Positions 24,650 through 34,010 are shown, counted from the first letter of the stretch. The stretch: 64,000 nt of DNA from RYN-133 sp963785425 (GCA_963785425.1 CAWAVG010000001.1:372001-436000), one strand, 5' to 3'. Numbers and translations are program-made. Notes: a model not told the origin generated them from the letters alone.

Positions 24650-25654
24650 TCAGAGCACTGTGGCGTGCAGGACCGACATGGGCGACGGGGTGGCAGTGAT
24701 GCCGTCGAACTGCAGCCCGGCGGAGGTCACGAGCTGTTCGAGTTCTGCTGTGCTGCGCTCGCGGCCGGTGAGCATGCCGAGCATGGTCAGGTCGATCATC
24801 TTCGCCATGTGTGGTTGGTCGTCGGTGGTGATCACGAGTTCGAGCGAGACGACGCGGCTGCCTGGGCGGCCGGCACGGGCGATGTTGGCGAGGATGCGTT
24901 GGGCGTGCTCGTCGTCCCAGTCGTGCAGGATCATTGAGAGCAGGTATGCGTCGGCCTCGGGGACGGACTCGAAGAAGTCGCCGCCGACGGCGGTGAGGCG
25001 CGGACCGAGCCCTAAGGCCTTCATGTCGGCCTCGGCGGCTTGTATGACGTGCGGCAGGTCGAAGACGATGCCGTGCAGCGACTCGTCGCGCTGCAGGATC
25101 GGGGCGAGGACGGCGCCATCTGCGCCGCCGATGTCGAGGACCGTGTGCGCGCCGGGTAGTTCGACTGTGGAGGCCGCGGCGCTCTTGATGCCGTCGGTCA
25201 GGTTGGCCATCGCTCGCGTGAATCGGTTGATCTGCTCGGGCTGGCCGGAGAGCCACTCGAAGAACGGCGCGCCGTAGTGCAGTTCGGCGGCGGGCCGACC
25301 AGTGCGCACGCCCTCGGCGAGCTGCCCGAATGCGGCGTAGTGGGTCTCCATCCACATCAGGGCAAGGTCGCGCATCGAGCCGGGCGCGTCGGTCACGAGA
25401 GTCTGCCCGAGTGGTGTCAGGGCGTAGCGGCCGTCGCTGGCGTCGGCGAACACCCCGAGGGAGGCGAGGGTGCGCACGAGTCGGGTCGTCGCCGCCGGGT
25501 CAGACTGCACTGCGTTCGCGAGGTCGGCGCTCGTGCGCGGTCCGTCGACGAGCTGATCCGGGAGGCCGAGCTTGGCGCAGGTGTACAGCGCTTGGGCCAC
25601 CTGGAAGCCGGCGAGCAGCTGCACCATTTGGACCGGTGGTGGTGTCTCATACAT
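24650..25654 (-). CDS. SAM-dependent O-methyltransferase (COMT-like)
   Basis: A 334-residue plant-COMT-type methyltransferase. The N-terminal dimerisation/winged-helix domain covers about 1-95 (QVAQALYTCAKLGLPDQLVD, GVFADASDGRYALTPLGQTL). The SAM motif is TVLDIGGADGAVLAPILQRD, followed by GIVFDLPHVI and the catalytic region SMILHDWDDEHAQRILANIA, with His and Asp typical of O-methyltransferases. Acceptors are usually phenolic or polyketide hydroxyls. Divergent from a MarR regulator with a palindromic site between them. Confidence 0.92.
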   Translation of the reverse strand: MYETPPPVQMVQLLAGFQVAQALYTCAKLGLPDQLVDGPRTSADLANAVQSDPAATTRLVRTLASLGVFADASDGRYALTPLGQTLVTDAPGSMRDLALMWMETHYAAFGQLAEGVRTGRPAAELHYGAPFFEWLSGQPEQINRFTRAMANLTDGIKSAAASTVELPGAHTVLDIGGADGAVLAPILQRDESLHGIVFDLPHVIQAAEADMKALGLGPRLTAVGGDFFESVPEADAYLLSMILHDWDDEHAQRILANIARAGRPGSRVVSLELVITTDDQPHMAKMIDLTMLGMLTGRERSTAELEQLVTSAGLQFDGITATPSPMSVLHATVL

Positions 25655-25716
25655 GACGCTCTCCCTCTGTAGACGGTGCGCTGATACTCTGCTCGCACTC
25701 CCTAGAGGTCAAGTAA

Positions 25717-25728
25717 TTAGATATCTAA
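25717..25728. promoter_or_regulatory. MarR-type operator
   Basis: Perfect 12-base palindrome TTAGATATCTAA between the divergent methyltransferase and MarR genes, in an AT-rich pocket. One mismatch extends it to AATTAGATATCTAACT. The sequence and position fit known MarR/OhrR-like operators and would control both genes. Confidence 0.7.
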
Positions 25729-25748
25729 CTGTCATGGAGGGTGCGATT

Positions 25749-26279
25749 GTGGCAGAGGCGATCCGGGTCGGGCGCGGGTTCCGTCGCGAGTTCCCCGGGT
25801 GTGACCCCGTCGCGGCGGAGACGTTGGCAAACCTCGTGCGCGCCACAACCGAGGCCCTCGGTGAGATCGACCGGCGGCGGCGCGCGCACGCGGACCTGTC
25901 GGCCAGCGGCTTCGAGGCATTGGCCGTGCTCGACGGCGCCGAAGGGCCGCTCACCGGCACCGAAATCGCCAGCCACCTGCTGGTGACGACGGCCAGCATC
26001 ACCTCACTGCTCGACACCCTCGCTCGCCGTGGCTACATCCGGCGAGAGCCACATCCGCGCGACCGACGCAAGACGCTGATCTCGCTCACCGACGCCGGCC
26101 GGGATCTCGTCGACGCCATGCTGCCGACGGTCCATACCACGGCCACCCAGCTTCTCGATGGCCTGACCCCCGCCGAACTCGAGTCCCTCGTCACCGCCTG
26201 CACCCACGTGCGCACGCGGATCGAGCAGCTGTCCCAAACACCACCGCCGGTTCCCCGCCCCCGCCGCCGGCCCTCCTGA
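25749..26279 (+). CDS. MarR-family transcriptional regulator
   Basis: A winged-helix MarR protein of 176 residues from the GTG at 25749, with GGAGG eight bases upstream; an ATG at 25734 is the alternative. SGFEALAVLDGAEGPLTGTE, IASHLLVTTASITSLLDTLA and the wing RREPHPRDRRKTLISLTDAG are clear. The C-terminus is Pro/Arg-rich. Likely represses itself and the divergent methyltransferase until a phenolic ligand binds, which is inference from the family. Confidence 0.9.
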   Translation: MAEAIRVGRGFRREFPGCDPVAAETLANLVRATTEALGEIDRRRRAHADLSASGFEALAVLDGAEGPLTGTEIASHLLVTTASITSLLDTLARRGYIRREPHPRDRRKTLISLTDAGRDLVDAMLPTVHTTATQLLDGLTPAELESLVTACTHVRTRIEQLSQTPPPVPRPRRRPS

Positions 26280-26324
26280 CCCCTCACCACCGAGCAGGCC
26301 GGCCGGCACCACACGCCGCGCGCC

Positions 26325-26390
26325 GAGCCGTCGATAGCGCGTACCTGTCGATGCTTGCTTCGGCGCGCAGATCGATCGATCCGGCGCCAT
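26325..26390. repeat. Dispersed intergenic repeat copy
   Basis: Contains CCGTCGATAGCGCGTACCTG and GGCGCGCAGATCGATCGATC, a member of the intergenic repeat family also found near 19880, 24300 and 35200. It fills most of the gap between the convergent MarR and acetamidase genes. Confidence 0.45.
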
Positions 26391-26506
26391 AGCGGACCCT
26401 GAACGCATGCGCGCTGACCTACGACCTCCGAGCCGGGCAGCCCGGTGCTCGACCTCGCCGAGTTCGACGAGCGCGTGTCTCCGAACTCTCGACCACATCG
26501 ATGGGG

Positions 26507-27526
26507 TCAGGTGTGCGCGCTCCGGTAGCCCGCGGCCTGCTCGATCATGCGGGCGTGCGTGCCCTGCATGGCGGGTCGGTCTGGCAGCCACGCCTTCCGT
26601 ACCTTCGCGACCGAGGTGTAGTTGGTGTCGACGACGTTCGCCAGCGGCGATTCGACTGCTTGAGAGGCGAACTGATACGCGTCGAGCGTGTCGAATCCGT
26701 AGTCGCTCGCCAACCACTGCACGAGGTCGGTCTGGGCGATCCGGAAGGCGTCCTCGAGCGGCCGCGTCGAGCCGGTCGTGATGATGTGGGAGTCCGACTC
26801 GAGTCTCGGCCACGGGCATGGGGTTCCCTTGATGAGGTCGACAACGAGCACCGTGTCCATCGCGCACTCGGCGGCGACCCCGCACGTCTCGCCCTCGCCC
26901 TGGCGGGCGTGGCCGTCACCGATGGAAAACATCGCGCCCTCGACGTTGACGCCGAGGTAGCACGTGACGCCGGCGCGCATCTCGGGCGTGTCCAGGTTGC
27001 CACCGTGCGCGTCGGGCACGAGCGACGAACGCACCTCGAGGTTGGCCGGCGCCACACCGACCGTCCCGTGCATCGGCACCATCGGCAGATCGACCTGCCA
27101 GTCGCCGAAGCGCGACTCGAACCGGCACAGGTCGCGCGACCGGTCCAGCTGCCAGATCCACACGACCTCCGGCAGCGGGTCCTGCAATGTCGCGGTCAGG
27201 TGCGTGGACGTGAGCGCCCCGAACAGCGGCACGGTCGTCGACACGGCCCAGTCGCGAGCCGGCTTGATCGAGACGAAGTGGACGGCCAGGGTGTCGCCGG
27301 GCTCGGCGCCCTCGACGTAGAACGGACCGGTCTGCGGGTTGACGTAGGGGAACTCGCAGACCTCGGACACCAGGTCGTCGACGCCTTTGACGTGTCCGGC
27401 GAAGCAGTCCTCGGTGAACAGCTCGAGGATCGTCCCGGGAGCCACTCGAGCGAGCGGCGGCGCCCCGCCGAAGGTCCACACGTAGTCCGACGGCGTCGGG
27501 CCGGAAGGTACGGACGATGGGATCAT
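26507..27526 (-). CDS. Acetamidase/formamidase-family amidase
   Basis: A 339-residue FmdA/AmdA-family protein. Conserved segments are PGTILELFTEDCFAGHV, VNPQTGPFYVEGAEPGDTLA, MVPMHGTVGVAP, HGGNLDTPEMRAGVTCYLGV and FSIGDGHARQGEGETCGVAA, the last with the metal/active-site residues of the family. It would hydrolyse formamide, acetamide or related amides to ammonia and acid. Its ATG overlaps the permease stop by four bases, so import and hydrolysis of a small nitrogen compound are probably linked. Confidence 0.92.
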   Translation of the reverse strand: MIPSSVPSGPTPSDYVWTFGGAPPLARVAPGTILELFTEDCFAGHVKGVDDLVSEVCEFPYVNPQTGPFYVEGAEPGDTLAVHFVSIKPARDWAVSTTVPLFGALTSTHLTATLQDPLPEVVWIWQLDRSRDLCRFESRFGDWQVDLPMVPMHGTVGVAPANLEVRSSLVPDAHGGNLDTPEMRAGVTCYLGVNVEGAMFSIGDGHARQGEGETCGVAAECAMDTVLVVDLIKGTPCPWPRLESDSHIITTGSTRPLEDAFRIAQTDLVQWLASDYGFDTLDAYQFASQAVESPLANVVDTNYTSVAKVRKAWLPDRPAMQGTHARMIEQAAGYRSAHT

Positions 27527-29022
27527 TCATGCGGAGCCGCCGGAACGGGTTCGGGTTCCTCGTCGAGGTGCACGCGGGCCATCTCCGACACTCGCGACGG
27601 TTTCACCACGTAGAGGACGACGAGATAGATCACGCCGAGGATCATCCAGACGACCGCGCCGCGCACGGCGAGCGAGGACGGGTAGGTCAGCGAGGCGATG
27701 AAGGACCAGCCGAACGGGTTCCAGCCCACCGCGAACAGCCAGCCGGGTACGAACGTCGCGACGCCGAGCACCGGTATCAGGACGTGCGAGAGCGGATTGA
27801 AGTGGTGCCTTGATCGGCGCACGAAGTAGCCGATGCATGCGATGTCCACAACGATGTAGACGGACACCAGCATGATCACCAAGGCGCTGCCGACGATGCC
27901 GAAGGCGCTCGTGGGGTCGTACTTGGCGCCGAGGGCGAGAGAGATCAGCAGCGTCAGCGCGCCGGTGACGACGACCGCGACGTAGGGCGACCGGGTCCGC
28001 AGGCTGACGCGTGCGAACCAGTACGGCAGCGCGCCGACGCGGGCCATCGCGTAGCCGGTGCGGCTCGCGACGTTCACGCCGGCGTTCGCGTTAGCGATGG
28101 TCGAATTGACGATGGCCAGGAACACGAAGATCCAGAAGATCCCATACAGCGATCGCGCCAGGCCCTGCCACGAGTGCGGGCCGGCCGTGGAGAAGGTCGA
28201 GAACTTGCCCGGCCCGTACGCGACGTCCGCGGCGTAGGTCGTGAACACGTAGAGCAGGCCGATGAGCAGGGTTGCCCCGATAACCGCGCGGCGGATGGTG
28301 CGGCGCGGGTCGCGCGCCTCTTCGGCGAGCGGTGTCGCGCCCTCGAAGCCGCCGAACCCCAGCAGCGCGAACACCGATCCGCCGATGACGCCTGTGGCAC
28401 CCTTGAAGGCGCCGGGCGTGTACTTCGTGCCGAACACCGACAGCGTGTTGTGGCTGCCGGCGTGCACGATGAGTAGGACGGCGAGCACGACGAACACGGC
28501 GATCTCGAATAGGCCGAGCACGGTGCCGAGCGTCGCCGAGGCGCGGATGCCGTACAGGCCGGCCGCCACCACGATCAGCGCACCGACGATCGTCCACGGC
28601 CACCACAGGTCGGCGGGATAGCTCGACCATTCGGAGTGGATGGTCGAGGCGGTGGTGAAGCCCAGTTGCAGCAGCACGAGCGGCGGTATGAGCAGACCGA
28701 TGAGCAAGTAGGCCCACGAGGTGAGGAAGCCGAGACTCGTGTGCAGGCCCTGCGAGACGTAGAGCCCAAGGGAACCGGCGCCGGGCAGGTTCTTAGCGAG
28801 CTCGCCGATACAGAAGGCGGTCAACAGGCACGCCACCATGGCGATCAGCACCGACAGCGGCAGCGCGCCGCCTGCGTAGCCGACCCCGAACGGGATCGAC
28901 GCGGCGATCGCGGCGCCCGGCGCCATGTCGGTCATGCTCTGGAAGAGGACTTCGCGCAGTCCGATCGCGTCCTTGCGCAGACCTGGAGCAGCAGTCGGTG
29001 CCACAGCTTCAGTCATCATCAA
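27523..29022 (-). CDS. APC-superfamily permease
   Basis: A 499-residue protein with about 12 predicted helices. The N-terminus GLREVLFQSMTDMAPGAAIA is the typical first helix of APC transporters and GFGGFEGATPLAEEARDPRR is the conserved loop after helix 6. Such transporters take up amino acids or related amines with protons. First gene of a two-gene operon with the amidase, so an amide or amino-acid amide substrate is plausible. Confidence 0.92.
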   Translation of the reverse strand: MMMTEAVAPTAAPGLRKDAIGLREVLFQSMTDMAPGAAIAASIPFGVGYAGGALPLSVLIAMVACLLTAFCIGELAKNLPGAGSLGLYVSQGLHTSLGFLTSWAYLLIGLLIPPLVLLQLGFTTASTIHSEWSSYPADLWWPWTIVGALIVVAAGLYGIRASATLGTVLGLFEIAVFVVLAVLLIVHAGSHNTLSVFGTKYTPGAFKGATGVIGGSVFALLGFGGFEGATPLAEEARDPRRTIRRAVIGATLLIGLLYVFTTYAADVAYGPGKFSTFSTAGPHSWQGLARSLYGIFWIFVFLAIVNSTIANANAGVNVASRTGYAMARVGALPYWFARVSLRTRSPYVAVVVTGALTLLISLALGAKYDPTSAFGIVGSALVIMLVSVYIVVDIACIGYFVRRSRHHFNPLSHVLIPVLGVATFVPGWLFAVGWNPFGWSFIASLTYPSSLAVRGAVVWMILGVIYLVVLYVVKPSRVSEMARVHLDEEPEPVPAAPHE

Positions 29023-29387
29023 ACCCTTCGCCGAATCGACACAGGTTCCTCACGACTAGCCGGGACGCTACTACGCGCGAGTGCTCATCTGCGGCAGCTG
29101 CGGCGTCCATCGTTCGCCGCCCGCCTTGTCGCGAGTTCGATCCCGATCCCCCGACGTAGGACGTGTGCCATTAATGGCGCCATCCGTCGGACCCGGCAAC
29201 GCAGCCGTGCAGCAGGTACGTCCGAGCGTGCCTGCGAGGCTGTAGACGTGTCCCGCTCGTAGTCGAACTCCCGAGTGACAAGCCCACGTTGCGCTACCTC
29301 CGCCGGACGCGCAGATGCTGGACCTACAGCTGGTGCGGTGAGATGGTCTGCGTCGAACCTTGGCCGTGGTCGCGCGGGAGGCACACG
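29023..29387. other. Intergenic, divergent promoter region
   Basis: About 365 bases between the divergent permease and beta-propeller lipoprotein genes. Only short open frames; no operator palindrome that I can support. Confidence 0.45.
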
Positions 29388-30422
29388 ATGGGGAAACGGG
29401 TGAGCGGACTCGCAAACATCGCGGCGCCGCTGCTCATGTTCGCGGCGGCGGCGGGGTGTTCGTCATCGACGCGTCCGGCGCACAACCAGCCAACGACGAC
29501 CTCCGCCGCAAAGCCCACCGTGACGCGCGCGGTCACTCGTCCATCGACCGTGGTTGCCCTCGCGCGACGACAGATCGCTCGTGTCACTATCCCGAACCCG
29601 GATGCTCTTGTGGCCGCGCTCGGCTTCATCTGGGTCAAGACGGACGACGGTCGAGTGGTCAAGGTCAACCCGCAGACCAATCGCGTGGTCGCGAGACGCA
29701 AGCTCGACACAGCGAAGGACCCACAGCACTACTGTCAGGGCATCGGAACCGACGGTCGATCCGTCTGGGTCTGCGCAGCGAGCGACACCGCCACCGACCT
29801 CGTGCGCATCGATCCGCACTCGCTACGTCCGGTCCTTCGGATCGCGGCGGACAAGGCCTTCGACCAGGAACACCTTCCGTATGTGGCGGGACGGCTGTGG
29901 GTACTCAGCGGCGGCGGCAAGCAGTTGCTCGCGGTCAATCCCTCGACCGGCGCGCTGAAAAGATATCCACTGTCGGCGACCTGCGCGCAAGCGGCCGGTT
30001 CCGGCAGCGTGCTCGTCGTGACCTGCCCGAACGCGAACATGATGCTGCGCATCGATGCGACCCGCGGCGCGGTCATCGCACGCCGCACACTGCAGCAACC
30101 GCGCTATTGCGCAGTGTCGGACAACCAGGTGTGGATCGACACCGCCGACGGCATCGAGCGTACGGACGACCACCTGCGAACCACAGCCCTGTATCCAGCA
30201 CTCACAGTCGGACTCAGCGGCGACCTCGCGAGCGACCCGAGCGGCACGATCTGGGTCCCCCAGGAGCACGGATTCTTGTACCGCATCGACCCGACGCGCA
30301 ATGCAGTGGTCGAGCAGATCACGAGCGGTCGACCGCTGAGCGGCGGCAGCATCCTGGTCACCAACGATTCGATCTGGACGAGCGCCTACGACGACTCCAC
30401 GGTCTTCCACCTCCGGAAGTAG
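29388..30422 (+). CDS. Beta-propeller lipoprotein (YncE/Vgb-like)
   Basis: The start at 29388 follows GGGAGG by six bases and gives signal MGKRVSGLANIAAPLLMFAA ending in AAGC (lipidated Cys). The mature part has repeated blades with the pattern I-W-V-x-x-x-D-G-R-V-x-K-V-N-P and LWVLSGGGKQLLAVNPSTG, VWIDTADGIERTDD, IWVPQEHGFLYRIDPTRNAV. This is a six- or seven-bladed extracytoplasmic propeller, 344 residues in all. Ligand or enzymatic role unknown. Confidence 0.85.
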   Translation: MGKRVSGLANIAAPLLMFAAAAGCSSSTRPAHNQPTTTSAAKPTVTRAVTRPSTVVALARRQIARVTIPNPDALVAALGFIWVKTDDGRVVKVNPQTNRVVARRKLDTAKDPQHYCQGIGTDGRSVWVCAASDTATDLVRIDPHSLRPVLRIAADKAFDQEHLPYVAGRLWVLSGGGKQLLAVNPSTGALKRYPLSATCAQAAGSGSVLVVTCPNANMMLRIDATRGAVIARRTLQQPRYCAVSDNQVWIDTADGIERTDDHLRTTALYPALTVGLSGDLASDPSGTIWVPQEHGFLYRIDPTRNAVVEQITSGRPLSGGSILVTNDSIWTSAYDDSTVFHLRK

Positions 30423-30691
30423 GCGTCCGCTCCCTGTTCGGCTCCCCGCCTCGCCCGCAACCTAGCTCGCCGCGGATCCACATCGGGACAACGTTTAGCC
30501 TTCGTCGCCGCAGACGGCGTTTGCGCCAACCCTTGCCCGTGCAGACCGCGTTTGCCGCCATCGTCGGTCGCCGTCGCGCTGAGCGACTGAGAAGCTGCCC
30601 CGTCTACCGGCCCGCACCGATGTATCTCTCGTCAGATTCAGGCGGCTCATCCACGGCGACAGCCCAACCTCTAGCCGCCGGGGGCGATGAC

Positions 30692-31178
30692 ATGAACCGG
30701 ACCAAACTGATCTTCGCAGTCGGCACGGCGGCGGCGCCGGTAGCGGCGTGTTCGTCGAGCAAGGCAGCGTCCTCCACATCATCCACGCCGGCCCCTTGTC
30801 CACCTCACCGGCGGTCAGCGTCACGTCGGCGCGGCACTCAACTCGGCGGCGTCGACCAGCCCCGCAACTTCGTCCCGCAGGTGGCCGGTTCTGTCCTGTC
30901 GGGTAATGGAAAGGCACGTACAGCGGCGCGTACACCGGCACATTCGTCCTGCGATGGACGTAGTCGACTCGAAGCTGACGGGCACGATCAACCTCTCGAC
31001 AGCTCCGGGGGCCGTGACCATCGACGGCACCGTTACCGGGGGGCCGAATCCACTTCGGCACCGTGGGATCTCAGGCGATCGCCTATACCGGGTCGGTGTC
31101 GGGCAGTTCGATGAGCGGCCACTACAACATCGCCGGCGGAGCGGGCGGTTCTGGCACGTGGAGCGCCACCCGCGGCTA
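30692..31178 (+). pseudogene. Frameshifted small secreted lipoprotein
   Basis: The ATG at 30692 opens a lipoprotein signal (MNRTKLIFAVGTAAAPVAAC) and Ser/Thr-rich linker, but the frame is then lost. The rest of the protein is readable in other frames: SKLTGTINLSTAPGAVTIDG (about 30965-31030) and HFGTVGSQAIAYTGSVSGSS, SGHYNIAGGAGGSGTWSAT ending at 31178. Together these form a small beta-barrel-like secreted domain. At least two frameshifts; non-functional unless the sequence is in error. Confidence 0.65.
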
Positions 31179-31379
31179 GGGCTTAACCCCGGTGCGTCAA
31201 GGCCACATGATCCGATATGCGCGACGTTGATCGACAGCACCGGCGCTATCCCGCGCACGCACGACCGTGATGAAGATATCTGGATCTGCCGAGATCCGGT
31301 TGGCATTGTTGGGCTCCGCGTCACCGACTCTTTGCAAACGCGCCGCTGCCGGCGCCGGCGCTGGACGCCCGGCGATGTT

Positions 31380-31698
31380 TCAGATGAGGTAGCGGATGAG
31401 GTCGACGGTGAACTGGGTCGAGTGCGTGCCGCCGGCGCTGATTGTGATCGATCGGTTGAGACCGATCGCCGTCATCACTTGGTTGGTGAGAGCTTGACCG
31501 GTGCCGAACCACGTGAATAGGTAGAGAGCCGATGGTGCCGCTGTGCCGGCGGCGTGGAGATCTTGAGTTCACCGGCTGAGGTCACGGTGTCGGTCAAGGA
31601 AAGGTTCACGATTGCTCCGGCGGCGCTGGTGGGCAGATAGGGAAGCCAGCGAGGGATCGTGCGGCTGTGCCCGCCTGCGAGCCGCCCGCCGGAGGTTT
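31380..31698 (-). pseudogene. Out-of-frame C-terminal domain of the Tat-exported protein upstream
   Basis: Past the stop at 31699 the minus strand still encodes the C-terminal domain in shifted frames: LPYLPTSAAGAIVNLSLTDT, TSAGELKISTPPA, then after another frame change APSALYLFTWFGTGQALTNQ and NRSITISAGGTHSTQFTVDL with RYLI and a stop at 31380. This is the actinobacterial domain that normally begins with a PxRxYDTR-like motif (here VYNTR). It belongs to the same original gene as 31699-32328. Confidence 0.62.
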
Positions 31699-32328
31699 CT
31701 AGTGTTGTACACGCGCCGGGCTGGCGAGCAGCACAGGCGGTCGCGGCGCATTCTTGAACCCGGCCCGGACACGGTTGAGCTGGGCAGTCCCATTCGACGG
31801 GCTAGAGCAGGCGACCATAAGCCTGGTGCCGTGCGGGTACGGACCGTTCACGTTCGAGGGGATCACGAAGCGCGTTGCGGTGATGCCCGATCCTGCCGGG
31901 ATGCTCGCCGACCAAAACGTGTCCAGGCTGGCAACGCTGGATTGCCAAACGTTGGCATACACCTCCATGGCGACCGAATTCGACACGTACCACTCAAGGT
32001 CATAGAGGGTTACGCCCGGCGGCAAATCAAAGGAAGCGGCCAGAAAGTCGCTGCTCGCACTCGTGTACACACCCGATCCGCCGAACACGCGCCCGTAAAG
32101 CAGATTATCCTCGGCGGTGAAGTCCAGCCAGCTACGGAACTGGTAGGCGACGCCGGCCTTCGGCGCCGAACTGATCGGTGTGATCCCTGCCGGCGGTGCA
32201 TCGACCTGCGGATGGCCCGAAGCTGCGGCCGCACCAGCCACCGTCGATCCCACCCCCAGCCCAACCGCCCCCGCGGTGGCACCCAGCCCGACCATCAAAC
32301 TGCGCCGAGAAACCACCGAGCGACTCAT
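31699..32328 (-). CDS. Tat-exported protein of unknown function, C-terminus lost by frameshift
   Basis: The start at 32328 (MSRSVVSRRSLMVGLGATAG) gives a twin-arginine signal; an open frame extends upstream to 32421. The mature domain, about 165 residues, contains FRSWLDFTAEDNLLYGRVFG, FDLPPGVTLYDLEWYVSNS and TRFVIPSNVNGPYPHGT, a beta-rich fold I cannot name. It ends RAGFKNAPRPPVLLASPARV, where the frame shifts and stops early; the missing domain is encoded downstream out of frame. The gene is therefore probably inactive or makes only the N-terminal domain. Confidence 0.65.
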   Translation of the reverse strand: MSRSVVSRRSLMVGLGATAGAVGLGVGSTVAGAAAASGHPQVDAPPAGITPISSAPKAGVAYQFRSWLDFTAEDNLLYGRVFGGSGVYTSASSDFLAASFDLPPGVTLYDLEWYVSNSVAMEVYANVWQSSVASLDTFWSASIPAGSGITATRFVIPSNVNGPYPHGTRLMVACSSPSNGTAQLNRVRAGFKNAPRPPVLLASPARVQH

Positions 32329-32601
32329 GTCCACTCCTCTCCCCTCCGGGGAGCCGCTGAGACGCGAGAGCAGGAGCGGACGCCCCAGCGCGGCTTGAGA
32401 TTCGCAGTGTGCTCGCACCATCCGCCATCGTCAATCGATCGCAACAGCGACACGGGGGCTACCGGCTTTGCCGCAAAGCAGCCCCCGGATCTGCCGCAGA
32501 TGGTGCGCGCTCGAGGCTCGACGGTCGAGCTTCTCGCGGTCTTCGTCAGCAATCCTCATCCACTACCGGAGCGCATGCCCGCAAACATGCGCTGTCGTCG
32601 A
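32329..32601. other. Intergenic with a repeat copy
   Basis: No gene. Around 32478-32515 it contains CCCCCGGATCTGCCGCAGAT followed by GGTGCGCGCTCGAG, a copy of the CGGATCTGCCGC repeat family. Confidence 0.4.
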
Positions 32602-32961
32602 TTAGGCGCAAATTCTGGCCGCGAGCGTTTCTGCTTCGTCGCTCTCAATCAACACACGGTCGTACTCTGCACCGCTGGCATGCACAACCACTCCCGGACC
32701 TGATCGGTGGACGACAGCGAAGTCCTTGTACTTGCGGCCATCGGCGTCTTTGCCACGTCACGTCCCGATCATGACTGAGCCAGGAATCCCGGTCCCTGGC
32801 AGCCGCATCCCACGGCGCGAACTCACGATGTTCGGCACCGCTTCCACGAGTGTGATGGCCCGTTGCGGGACAACTACGTCGTGTCGGTGCGCAGGCATCA
32901 GCCGCTCACTTCTGGGCAGCACCAGACGCACGGCGCCGTCCTCGACAGTAATCGTCGCCAC
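32602..32961 (-). pseudogene. Membrane-independent hypothetical protein interrupted by one in-frame TGA
   Basis: From 32961 (MATITVEDGAVRLVLPRSER) the frame runs to GIPGSVMIGT and a TGA at 32760-32758, then continues in the same frame with RGKDADGRKYKDFAVVHRSG, VVVHASGAEYDRVLIESDEA and ends at 32602. Relatives that I recall read GTWRG at this point, so the TGA most likely replaces a Trp TGG. The whole resembles a small PH-like domain protein of about 119 residues. One nonsense mutation, otherwise intact: a very young pseudogene or a sequencing error. Confidence 0.65.
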
Positions 32962-33164
32962 GGGCGGCAGACTACCTCGCGGCCGCCGCGGAAACGCTCT
33001 GTCATGCCGCGCAGCGGCCCAACCGGACCTGCCGCCATCAGCGCGCGACTTGGGTCGGGCTCGGTGCGACCACGCACCTCATCAGGGCCTTTCCTTTTCT
33101 GCCTGCCGGTGCCTATGATCCTCGCGATCCCCCGCGCTCACAGCAGGTCGAGTGAATCGGGTAG

Positions 33165-33923
33165 ATGATGAAAACGATTCGCTTAGCGGCCGTCGCCGCA
33201 CTGGTCATCGGCGTCGTGCTCTCCTCCGCCGTCTCCTTCGCCGAAAACGCTGGTGCCGCGCGGGCCAACGCGCTGTACGGGGCTCCGAAGGTCGGGCGCT
33301 GTTACGACGTCTCAGGTAGGACGGCATCGTCTAAGGCGTCGATGAGCGCACCCACTGTCAACTGCCGCACACGGCACACCCTATGGGTGGTGGCAGTGAC
33401 AGCGATGCCGGAGCGTTACGTCGCCGAGCAACACAATGGCTCGCCGCTGAAAGGAAAGGCGCAGGGCTACTTCAACCACATTTGTTTGCCTGCCATCAGC
33501 CGAGCGCTGGGTGGTCTCGGCACGAACTTCGCGCGTTCGGCCTACGGGTACTACTGGTTCGTAGCCACGGCGGCGCAGCAGAAAGCCGGCGGTCACTGGA
33601 TGAGCTGCTCCGTGGGCATGGTTAAGGCCGCGAACCTCGTGGTCACCAAGAAGATCAAACCGACCAAGATCAACCACGTTCTGCCGAACGCGCTCCAGCT
33701 CTGCGGCACAAGCGCTTTTGCAGACACCACGTGTGCCGCCAAGCACCTCTACCGCCAGACCTACGCCTTTGCGGTCCGCCACCGCCTAACAAGGACACAG
33801 GCGCAGGCCGCCGCCAACGCGACCTGCCCGCGACATGTGGCGAGCAGATCGTGGATGTACTCATGGCACGCGATCAAGCCGAAGGACAATTTCATCACCT
33901 GCCTGACCCGAACGCGCCACTGA
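33165..33923 (+). CDS. Secreted cysteine-containing protein (septum-formation-like)
   Basis: A 252-residue exported protein: signal MMKTIRLAAVAALVIGVVLS cut near SFAENAGA. The mature part has eight Cys residues in spaced pairs (GRCYDVSG, PTVNCRTRHTLWV, HICLP, WMSCSVG, LCGTSAFADTTCAA, ATCPRH, ITCLT) and the repeated motif x-C-x-x-x-H-T-x-x-V, as in actinobacterial septum-formation/DUF4190-associated domains. Function unknown; acts outside the membrane. Confidence 0.75.
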   Translation: MMKTIRLAAVAALVIGVVLSSAVSFAENAGAARANALYGAPKVGRCYDVSGRTASSKASMSAPTVNCRTRHTLWVVAVTAMPERYVAEQHNGSPLKGKAQGYFNHICLPAISRALGGLGTNFARSAYGYYWFVATAAQQKAGGHWMSCSVGMVKAANLVVTKKIKPTKINHVLPNALQLCGTSAFADTTCAAKHLYRQTYAFAVRHRLTRTQAQAAANATCPRHVASRSWMYSWHAIKPKDNFITCLTRTRH

Positions 33924-34010
33924 GTGGCGCGCAGCGGCCCCACCGGATCTGCCGCGCAGCGGCCCCCCGGATCTGCCGCTGTCAGTGCGCGGATCTGTCG
34001 ATGTCCGGTC
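33924..34010. repeat. Dispersed intergenic repeat, tandem copies
   Basis: Two adjoining copies of the repeat: GCGCAGCGGCCCCACCGGAT then CTGCCGCGCAGCGGCCCCCC and GGATCTGCCGCTGTCAGTGC, followed by GCGGATCTGTCGATGTCCGG. The same module occurs near 32480, 33008, 34568 and 35090-35230. Confidence 0.6.
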
